Below, piece after piece: positions 52,080-64,000 of a DNA stretch of 64,000 nucleotides. The notes below the pieces were generated by a model that saw only the letters and a list, made by a program, of their open reading frames with translations, did no database searches and had not been told where the DNA came from. The DNA comes from Bhargavaea sp. CC-171006. Its GTDB lineage: Bacteria; Bacillota; Bacilli; Bacillales_A; Planococcaceae. Both the position numbers and the translations under genes were made by a program. The stretch is taken from assembly GCF_009761675.1 (NCBI RefSeq), contig NZ_QUZH01000007.1, positions 1 to 64,000 on the forward strand, read 5' to 3'. Numbering within the stretch: position 1 is the first letter of the stretch; each line of letters opens with the position of its first letter.

Positions 52080-53060
52080 TTAAGGGGATTTTAAACACTC
52101 CGGATCGTCCGCTTCCAATTTTTTTATTGTTGTTCCCTCATAATAGTGGAATAAAATCTTTTCAGCAGGCCACCCTTCGCGCGCGTAGGCTTCTGCCCCG
52201 TATTGGCTCATGCCGACACCATGGCCGTACCCTTTCGTAAAAACATGAACGATTTTCTTGACCGGATCGAATGCGATGTCAAAGTCCGTGGAGCGGAGTC
52301 CCAGCTTTTCCCGCATCTCCCGTCCTTCCATCGTAAATCCGTTCGCCTCCGCCTGCTGAACACGTCCGGTCTCGTTCCGCTTCAGACGGAGCGTCCCGAA
52401 TTTGGCCGCATTCCAATCTCCCCCGAGCTTCTTGTTCCATTGGCTGAGTGTGAAGGTCTCCGAATCCTCAAATCTTGGAGATACCTTGGCATCCTCTGGG
52501 CTTTCAACACTCTGAAGATACGGAATATCAGTGCCTCCGTAATTTTTCGCCGTTTCAGTCTTTCCGTTGCTGGTGGAGTGGAACATGGCAGAGATGAGCT
52601 CACCTTCATGGATCAGCACTTTGCCTTCCGTCTCGGTCACCGCTTCCCTCACTTTCCGCTCGTTATCCGAATAGGCCTTGTCCCACTCTTTTTTCCGCTC
52701 CGCCTCAGGCTTATACACCTGGTGTGCGGTGTCTTTGCCAATCGGTTGCTTGCCGCCGGACGTTACTCGCAGGGCGTACGTGCGGGCAGCAATAGCCTGC
52801 GCCTTCAGTGCTTCCTTGCTGAAGCCGGTCGGCATCTCGCCCGAAACCACGCCGACTACGTACTCCTCAAGCGGGACCGGTTCAGGCTCTCCCTCTACTG
52901 TCAGGAAAACTTGGCACCCCGCTCCTTCTTCCGTGACAGCGACTTCTATCGGCGCAGTTGCCGCGGGAAGCTTGTCCCCCGCCATACCTTCAGTTTTTTT
53001 CAACAGAATCGGCATGCAAAACAAGAAGATGATCAGTCCGAGTGCAATTATTTTTTTCAT
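52080..53060 (-). CDS. spoIID: Stage II sporulation protein D (lytic transglycosylase)
   Basis: The 326-residue protein has an N-terminal anchor (about 1-25) and the SpoIID domain. The catalytic Glu lies in VSGEMPTGFSKEALKAQ and the conserved GHGVGMSQYGAEAYA is near the C-terminus. SpoIID cleaves peptidoglycan during engulfment together with SpoIIM and SpoIIP. It is directly upstream of spoIIQ and downstream of murA, the usual Bacillus order. Confidence 0.96.
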   Translation of the reverse strand: MKKIIALGLIIFLFCMPILLKKTEGMAGDKLPAATAPIEVAVTEEGAGCQVFLTVEGEPEPVPLEEYVVGVVSGEMPTGFSKEALKAQAIAARTYALRVTSGGKQPIGKDTAHQVYKPEAERKKEWDKAYSDNERKVREAVTETEGKVLIHEGELISAMFHSTSNGKTETAKNYGGTDIPYLQSVESPEDAKVSPRFEDSETFTLSQWNKKLGGDWNAAKFGTLRLKRNETGRVQQAEANGFTMEGREMREKLGLRSTDFDIAFDPVKKIVHVFTKGYGHGVGMSQYGAEAYAREGWPAEKILFHYYEGTTIKKLEADDPECLKSP

Positions 53061-53093
53061 ACCCGATTCTATGTGCCGGAAAGAAGAGATATG

Positions 53094-53127
53094 AAAAAGC
53101 GGACCGGCTCACAGCCGGTCCGCTTTG
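53094..53127 (-). terminator. Terminator between murA and spoIID
   Basis: AGCGGACCGGCT and AGCCGGTCCGCT are near-perfect arms, followed by TTTTTC on the minus strand. A second GGAGGGC/GCCCTCC hairpin without a U run lies at 53201-53226, just after murA. Confidence 0.85.
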
Positions 53128-53232
53128 CTTATAGATAGATAAGGATAAGATGAATGCATTGGCGGTGTGGCAGCCGGCCTTGCAGACCATTCCACAATCT
53201 TCAGGAGGGCTGTAGCCGCCCTCCCGAAGAAA

Positions 53233-54534
53233 TCATACCAGTTCCTTTTCCTTTTCGTCTGCTGTTTCGTCGTCATTCACACGGATGATATCCGCTCCGA
53301 GACGTGCAAGCTTCCCATGGAAGTCGACATAGCCGCGATCAAGGTGGATAAGTTCAGTCACGCGTGTGATGCCTTCTGCCGCAAGCCCCGCCAGAATCAG
53401 CGCAGCAGCAGCACGCAGGTCAGTGGCCGCCACTTCGGCGCCCTGCAGGCTGGACGGGCCGTTCATGATGACGGAACGCCCCTCGATCTTAACGTTTGCG
53501 TTCATGCGCCGGAATTCTTCCACATGCATGAAGCGGTTTTCAAATACGGTTTCCGTAAGGACTCCTGTGCCTTCAGCCGTCAGCATGAGCGCCATCACCT
53601 GGGACTGCATGTCTGTCGGGAAGCCAGGGTATGGCATCGTCTTGATATCCACCGCACGCAGAGGCTGATCAGCGCGGATGCGCAGGCCGGCATCGGTGTC
53701 TTCAATTTCGATGTTCATTTCCTTAAGCTTTGCGATCAGTGCGGCATTGTGCTCAGGCACCGCATTCTCGATGATGACATCGCCCTTGGTGATCGCTGCG
53801 GCAACCATGAACGTGCCGGTTTCAATCCGGTCCGGAATGATGTGGTGGGTTGCTCCGCGCAGTGACCTGACGCCTTCGATCCGGATCGTATCCGTACCGG
53901 CACCGATGATTCGGCCACCCATCTCATTGATATAGTTCGCAAGGTCGACGATTTCCGGTTCCTTCGCCGCGTTTTCAAGAATGGTCGTCCCTTCGGCCAG
54001 CGCAGCCGCGGACATGATATTCTCCGTTGCGCCGACGCTCGGGAAGTCCATGTAAATGCGGGCGCCCTTCAAGCGACCTTCCACTTTTGCTTCGACGTAG
54101 CCGTTGCCCGTCTTGATCTTGGCACCCATCGCCTCAAAGCCCTTCAGGTGCTGTTCTATCGGCCGGGACCCGATTGCACAGCCGCCCGGCTGCGCAACAC
54201 GCGCGTAACCGTTACGTGCAAGCAGTGGCCCCATGACAAGGATGGATGCCCGCATCTTGCGCACATATTCGAACTGTGCCTCGCTTGACAGCGGAGCAGA
54301 TGCGTCAATCCGCACTTCATTGCGCTCCGCGTCGAAATCGACCGTTGCGTTCAAACTCCTCAATACCTCATTGATGGTGTATACATCCGTCAGAATCGGG
54401 ACATCCTTGATGATGTTCGTCCCTTCAGTTGAAAGGAGTGCCGCGGCAAGAACAGGAAGAACCGCGTTCTTTGCCCCTTCGACACGAACCGACCCTTTCA
54501 GCGCCTGACCACCCTTAACAATAATCTTTTCCAA
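53233..54534 (-). CDS. murA: UDP-GlcNAc 1-carboxyvinyltransferase MurA
   Basis: The 433-residue enzyme starts peptidoglycan synthesis by adding enolpyruvate to UDP-GlcNAc. The catalytic, fosfomycin-reactive cysteine lies in [11 protein letters not shown]. Other motifs are [13 protein letters not shown] and [12 protein letters not shown]-type substrate loops. The start is TTG 54534 behind GGAGGG. Synteny (next to spoIID) matches murAA. A strong sigma-A promoter lies about 145 bp upstream. Confidence 0.97.
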   Translation of the reverse strand: MEKIIVKGGQALKGSVRVEGAKNAVLPVLAAALLSTEGTNIIKDVPILTDVYTINEVLRSLNATVDFDAERNEVRIDASAPLSSEAQFEYVRKMRASILVMGPLLARNGYARVAQPGGCAIGSRPIEQHLKGFEAMGAKIKTGNGYVEAKVEGRLKGARIYMDFPSVGATENIMSAAALAEGTTILENAAKEPEIVDLANYINEMGGRIIGAGTDTIRIEGVRSLRGATHHIIPDRIETGTFMVAAAITKGDVIIENAVPEHNAALIAKLKEMNIEIEDTDAGLRIRADQPLRAVDIKTMPYPGFPTDMQSQVMALMLTAEGTGVLTETVFENRFMHVEEFRRMNANVKIEGRSVIMNGPSSLQGAEVAATDLRAAAALILAGLAAEGITRVTELIHLDRGYVDFHGKLARLGADIIRVNDDETADEKEKELV

Positions 54535-54673
54535 TATAAGTCCCTCCGGCTTCTCTCTCGTATCCGTGTGTTCCGTGATCTGATTTTCAAGTAGTATCGT
54601 AAGGTACGGCCCGCCTCTGAAGCCCTGCAGTCAGGAATTCTGCGGGTCCGCTATAAAAACACAAACCATTAAC

Positions 54674-54702
54674 ATTTTACAATGCTTCCGTCGCCGTTTC
54701 AA
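54674..54702 (-). promoter_or_regulatory. murA: Sigma-A promoter of murA
   Basis: On the minus strand TTGAAA (54702-54697), 17 nt, TAAAAT (54679-54674). Confidence 0.75.
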
Positions 54703-54878
54703 GATTTGCGCCAGTCATCGGCCACTTAGCAGCGTAAATTTTACACATTCGTCATACTATACGTCGATTCTTCTGTTTTTGTGTCGGTAAGCGCCCACCG
54801 GCCGGCACGGGTCTTCATACCTAATTTGTTCATTCCCTATGAAATTTGTGTTAAACAGCTTCCTGTCTTTTTTCTTAT

Positions 54879-54947
54879 CTGTCCTTCATGGACGGAGACA
54901 GGAACACACCACAACGGATGCTCCGCGCGCCCGTCCATGAAGGACAG
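54879..54947 (-). repeat. 17-bp perfect inverted repeat after ywzB
   Basis: CTGTCCTTCATGGACGG at 54879-54895 is exactly complementary to 54931-54947, with a 35-nt loop. It starts 3 nt after the ywzB stop. No U run follows, so it is not a standard terminator. Confidence 0.85.
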
Positions 54948-54950
54948 CCC

Positions 54951-55187
54951 TCAGCCGAAAAGGCTGGGGAGCTGCCTTGACCAATAGGATATGTCCAGGA
55001 AGAAATTCGATACAGCGGAACCGATGGCGATACTTAGCAGAATATACAGGAGCTGTGCCTGAAACACTTTGTTCTTCCGGATCCAGCTTTCGGGCATGAG
55101 CGCCTGCAGTGCATAAAAAGCGACTGCGATGAAAAAGATATGGGAAATAAGCCCTGTCACAGACTGGAAGGCAAAATATTGATCCAA
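54951..55187 (-). CDS. ywzB: DUF1146 membrane protein YwzB
   Basis: The 78-residue protein has two hydrophobic helices and the family end SAVSNFFLDISYWSRQLPSLF. The function is unknown. Start assigned as TTG 55187; the ribosome site AAAGG is at a loose distance, so the N-terminus is uncertain. It lies between the atp operon and murA, as in Bacillus. Confidence 0.85.
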   Translation of the reverse strand: MDQYFAFQSVTGLISHIFFIAVAFYALQALMPESWIRKNKVFQAQLLYILLSIAIGSAVSNFFLDISYWSRQLPSLFG

Positions 55188-55281
55188 CTCCGCAAACCGC
55201 CTTTCTGAATAGGTTCTTCTGAAAAATCCGGATTTCTCAGTCCTTCATGCCAAAAATTAATGCTCTGTTATAGAGTGTTGT

Positions 55282-55385
55282 TGCTTTCCGTTCCGGGCGG
55301 ACGCTTTCCGCGGGGAAGGCATCGAGCCTCCTGCGGAGTCTCTCCGCACTTCCTTTCCCGCTGGAGTCGCCGCCCTTCACTCCAC
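55282..55385. repeat. Bacillales-type GC-rich intergenic repeat element
   Basis: About 100 bp of CCGCGG- and CTCCTGCGGAG-type palindromes (CGGACGCTTTCCGCGGGG, then CCTCCTGCGGAGTCTC) recalls a dispersed intergenic repeat common in Bacillaceae and Planococcaceae genomes. It lies between ywzB and the atp terminator. It is not a reading frame. Family recall is from memory. Confidence 0.6.
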
Positions 55386-55426
55386 AGTTAAATATCAACA
55401 TTATCCGCTAACAAGCAAAAAAATAA

Positions 55427-55461
55427 AAAGAAAGCGGGCAGATCGATTCTGCCCGCTTTTC
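55427..55461 (-). terminator. Terminator of the atp operon
   Basis: AAAGCGGGCAGA and its complement form a stem; the minus strand then reads CTTTCTTTTTATTTT. Confidence 0.92.
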
Positions 55462-55476
55462 TCTGTGAGGATATCG

Positions 55477-55896
<420 letters not shown>

Positions 55897-55905
55897 TCAG
55901 GATAA

Positions 55906-58254
<2,349 letters not shown>

Positions 58255-58273
58255 TTATTGGATCTGCCGGAAC

Positions 58274-59803
<1,530 letters not shown>

Positions 59804-59811
59804 TCAAAAGA

Positions 59812-60351
59812 TTATGCATTCACGAGATCACGCTTGAGGTGATCCAGTTTTGTTCTGAGGCTGTTGTCGTAGATCCGGTTACCGATGCGGATGCGAAGTC
59901 CGCCGATCAGCGACGGATCCACGATGTTCACAATGCGGAGCGACTGCTTGCCGACCTTAACGGCGAATGCAGCGGAAAGCTCCTGCTGTTCCGTATCGGA
60001 GAGCGGCCGGGTGGAGTACACTTTCGCTTCCGCGATGCCGGCTGCCTCGTCCACAAGGGAGATGAAGTCGTTTGCGACATTCACCGTCTCGTTGAGGCGG
60101 CCTGCATCGGAGAGAACGTACAGTGTATTGAGCGTCAGCTGGTCCGCGCCGTTGAACAGCTTGGCCAGAAGCGCCTTTTTCTCCCGGTTCGAAAGTTTTG
60201 GGGAAGTCAGGAGCGTACGGAGCTCACGCGTCCCGGCGAATACCTTGCGGATCTCGCCCATTTCGGTGCTGATCACTTCCGTCTTCCCTTTTTCGCGGGC
60301 CACTTCAAACAGCGCGAGCGCATAGCGCTTGGCTACAGTGGACTCGCTCAT
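59812..60351 (-). CDS. atpH: ATP synthase delta subunit
   Basis: The 179-residue peripheral-stalk subunit opens [20 protein letters not shown] and ends with the conserved [19 protein letters not shown]. It joins F1 to the b dimer. Its ATG overlaps the atpF stop by 4 nt. Confidence 0.97.
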   Translation of the reverse strand: MSESTVAKRYALALFEVAREKGKTEVISTEMGEIRKVFAGTRELRTLLTSPKLSNREKKALLAKLFNGADQLTLNTLYVLSDAGRLNETVNVANDFISLVDEAAGIAEAKVYSTRPLSDTEQQELSAAFAVKVGKQSLRIVNIVDPSLIGGLRIRIGNRIYDNSLRTKLDHLKRDLVNA

Positions 60352-60884
60352 CGGCTTTCCCCTGCCTTCTGGATTGTCTCCTCGATGAGGGCACGGTTGT
60401 CCTCTTCAGAGACTTCCTTGCCAAGAACCTTCTCTGCGGCCAAGATGGACATCGAGACGAATTCTTCGCGTACGGCCTGGATGGCCTTTTCTTTTTCGTT
60501 GGCGATTTCTGCCGCTGCATTTTCTTTCAGGCGGGATGCTTCCGCGCGGGCGGTTTCCATGATCTCCGCACGCTGGGCGTCACCCTGCTGCTTTGCGTTC
60601 TCCACAATCGCCTGTGCTTCAGTACGCGCTTCTTTGAGGAGCGCGCGCTGCTCTTCCAGCAGCTTGGCGGATTCGGCGCGGCTCTTTTCAGCTTCGTTGA
60701 TTTCGGAAGCGATCAGTTCGGCGCGCTGGTCCATGATGCCCATAAGCGGGCCCCATGCGAATTTCTTGAGGAGAATCATGAGCAACGTGAAGAAGAAGAG
60801 CGTGGCGAGGATATCACCGGTGTTCAGTTTATCCAAAATTCCATCGCCGGCTGATGCCGCCAATACGAACTGGTCCAAAGACAC
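60348..60884 (-). CDS. atpF: ATP synthase b subunit
   Basis: The 178-residue stator subunit has one N-terminal membrane helix (about 22-42, [15 protein letters not shown] region) and a long right-handed coiled coil. It tethers F1 to Fo. A 139-bp gap separates it from atpE. Confidence 0.97.
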   Translation of the reverse strand: MSLDQFVLAASAGDGILDKLNTGDILATLFFFTLLMILLKKFAWGPLMGIMDQRAELIASEINEAEKSRAESAKLLEEQRALLKEARTEAQAIVENAKQQGDAQRAEIMETARAEASRLKENAAAEIANEKEKAIQAVREEFVSMSILAAEKVLGKEVSEEDNRALIEETIQKAGESR

Positions 60885-61023
60885 GATTGTCTCACTCCCT
60901 TCGGAAACTAGGGAAGCCGGCGGACCGGCTCCCGTCAGATGGTGTTGCCTTCAATATCCGTACATAAAGGAATGGCGAAGGGATTCAATAGATGCTCTTC
61001 GCCATTTTTGCTTTGCCCTATGA

Positions 61024-61290
<267 letters not shown>

Positions 61291-61298
61291 TTATATGA

Positions 61299-62409
<1,111 letters not shown>

Positions 62410-62539
62410 TTTTCGAGGTCCTCCGCATCATGTATTCCGGACGGTTTCTGACTGTCGGAGCGAGTATGATAGAATGCAGTCAAAGCAAGTGGACAAGCGC
62501 ACAAAACGCCTGAAACCCTTGTCATTCTTACCCTTAAAA

Positions 62540-62568
62540 AGCATACAATAGGGGTATTTTGATGTCAA
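62540..62568 (-). promoter_or_regulatory. atpI: Sigma-A promoter of the atp operon
   Basis: On the minus strand TTGACA (62568-62563), 17 nt, TATGCT (62545-62540). It lies about 130 bp before the atpI ATG, so a long leader is expected. A perfect -35 with optimal spacing. Confidence 0.8.
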
Positions 62569-62674
62569 TTGATTCCCGTGAAATTATTCACAAGCGACTA
62601 CGTTTGTCAAAGATTCGACAAATTCATGACAGGCATCCGCAAGTGGCCCATTGAGCCTTTTGCGGATGTTTTTA

Positions 62675-63804
62675 TTAGCCATTTTGCTTAAGAAAATCCT
62701 TCAGGGCATCGACAATCCTCTCCGATGCATGACCATCACCATATGGGTTCGACGCCTGCGCCATGCGATTGTAGGCTTCCCTGTCGCTGAGGAGTTCATG
62801 CGCCAGGCCGAAGATTGTCTCCTCGTCCGTACCTGCCAGCTTCAGCGTGCCCGCCTCGATCCCTTCCGGACGCTCCGTTGTATCCCGCAGGACAAGCACC
62901 GGCTTGCCTAGCGACGGGGCTTCTTCCTGGATGCCGCCGGAATCGGTCAGGATGAGGTGGGATCGGGCCGCGAAATTGTGGAAGTCCACCACTTCGAGCG
63001 GTTCGATCAGGCGGACGCGCGGATGGCCCGCCAGGATTTCATCGGCCACTTCCCTGACCGCGGGGTTCAGGTGGACCGGATAAATCACCCGGGTGTCTTC
63101 ATGCTGGTCCAGCAGCCGGCGGATCGCCCGGAACATGTGACGCATCGGCTCGCCAAGATTTTCCCTGCGGTGCGCCGTCATGAGATCAGGCGACCTTCGG
63201 TTGCCCATTCGAGGAGCGGATGTTCGTAGTCGTCACGCACCGTCGTCCGGAGTGCATCGATCGCCGTGTTCCCTGTGATGACAATACGTTCTTCCGGCTT
63301 CCCTTCCGCTATGAGGTTGGCGGCGGACTTTTCAGTCGGCGCAAAATGGAGGTCTGCCAAGACGCCCGTCAGTTGCCGGTTCATTTCTTCCGGATACGGC
63401 GAATACTTGTCCCATGTGCGGAGTCCTGCCTCCACATGGCCGACCGCGACATGGTTGTAGAACGCTGCAAGCCCCGCGATGAAGGTCGTCGACGTATCCC
63501 CGTGGACAAGGACAATATCGGGATCCGCTTCCTTCATGACGCGGTCGAGACCCTCGAGGCCCCGGGCCGCGACATCGGTGAGTGTCTGTCGTGCCTTCAT
63601 GATATCCAAGTCATGGTCCGGCGTGATGTCGAACGCTTTCAGGACCTGATCCAGCATTTCGCGGTGCTGGGCAGTAACGGTGACAATCGATTCAATCGTG
63701 TCGGGATGCTTTTCCAGTTCAAGGACAAGCGGCGCCATTTTGATGGCCTCCGGGCGTGTTCCGAAGATCGTCATCACTTTCCACCGTTTTTCCAATTCAG
63801 TCAC
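62675..63804 (-). pseudogene. mnaA: Frameshifted UDP-GlcNAc 2-epimerase (MnaA/WecB)
   Basis: The first part (63804-63178) has [24 protein letters not shown] and [10 protein letters not shown], then ends LIS-stop. The second part (62675-63208) continues in another frame with [31 protein letters not shown] and LVLRDTTERPEG. Together they make one 376-residue epimerase. The break lies at about 63184, where CTGATCTCATG would read through as CTGATCCTCATG: one C is missing. MnaA makes UDP-ManNAc for TagA. Either the gene is inactive, a second copy exists, or this is a sequencing error. Confidence 0.9.
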
Positions 63805-63809
63805 ACACC

Positions 63810-64000
<191 letters not shown>

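Larger units (their letters stand above)
54535..54950. other. Intergenic region upstream of murA
   Basis: This 416-bp gap holds the murA promoter (54674-54702) and a 17-bp perfect inverted repeat directly after ywzB (54879-54947). Between them I see nothing else: no convincing reading frame, terminator or repeat-family unit. Confidence 0.6.

Noticed and set aside
62635-62672. Terminator after mnaA
   Set aside because: The stem CATCCGCAA/TTGCGGATG has its U run on the plus strand, so it does not clearly serve the minus-strand mnaA gene.

Overview
The window reads as chromosome from a moderately GC-rich member of the Bacillales, most like the Planococcaceae (Bhargavaea, Planococcus or Sporosarcina type). 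This rests on synteny with Bacillus subtilis, many TTG and GTG starts behind strong Shine-Dalgarno sites, Gram-positive cell-wall genes and the sporulation genes spoIIID, spoIIQ and spoIID. No rRNA, tRNA, CRISPR array, prophage or insertion sequence was seen.

Layout. Positions 1-18.7 kb are a mostly minus-strand block: csbA, minJ, ctpB, a TlpA-like thioredoxin with a membrane partner, an M23 hydrolase next to ftsX-ftsE, cccB, prfB with its programmed frameshift, secA, hpf, comFC-comFA, a degV-type gene, a lipoprotein and degU-degS. Positions 18.8-31.9 kb hold yvyE, an LCP ligase and tagO, then nagB, malic enzyme, an amino-acid:sodium symporter, two hydrophilic stress-type genes, a very large secreted subtilase and tagA. 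Positions 32-41.3 kb are the most accessory part: an aminotransferase, a NERD-domain protein, an EamA transporter, a DnaQ-type exonuclease, a decayed gene end, a DUF421 protein, a YflT-type stress protein, an HlyD-type adaptor with a membrane partner, an IDEAL-domain protein and an orphan. Positions 41.5-54.5 kb hold an XRE regulator, ywqB-ywqA (SWIM protein and SNF2 helicase), a 53-residue gene, ssb, ywpF, fabZ, epuA, mbl, spoIIID, spoIIQ, spoIID and murA. Positions 54.9-64 kb hold ywzB, the complete ATP synthase operon atpIBEFHAGDC, a frameshifted mnaA and the 3' end of upp.

How the genes work together. Wall synthesis and remodelling are heavily represented: murA, mbl, FtsEX with its hydrolase, and the teichoic-acid steps TagO, TagA, MnaA and LCP. 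The teichoic-acid precursor step is in doubt because mnaA carries a one-base frameshift. Four genes (hpf, the YflT-type gene and two hydrophilic proteins) carry sigma-B-like promoters and so may form a local general-stress set.

Most unusual signal. A family of 21-bp direct repeats (core TGAGACGTTGA) forms four short arrays. Two of them, in opposite orientation, bracket the NERD gene. One follows the SNF2 helicase gene and one follows spoIIQ. In one array the stop codon of the upstream gene is the first codon-sized piece of the repeat. I do not recognise this family. Its function is unknown and any defence or nuclease link is speculation.
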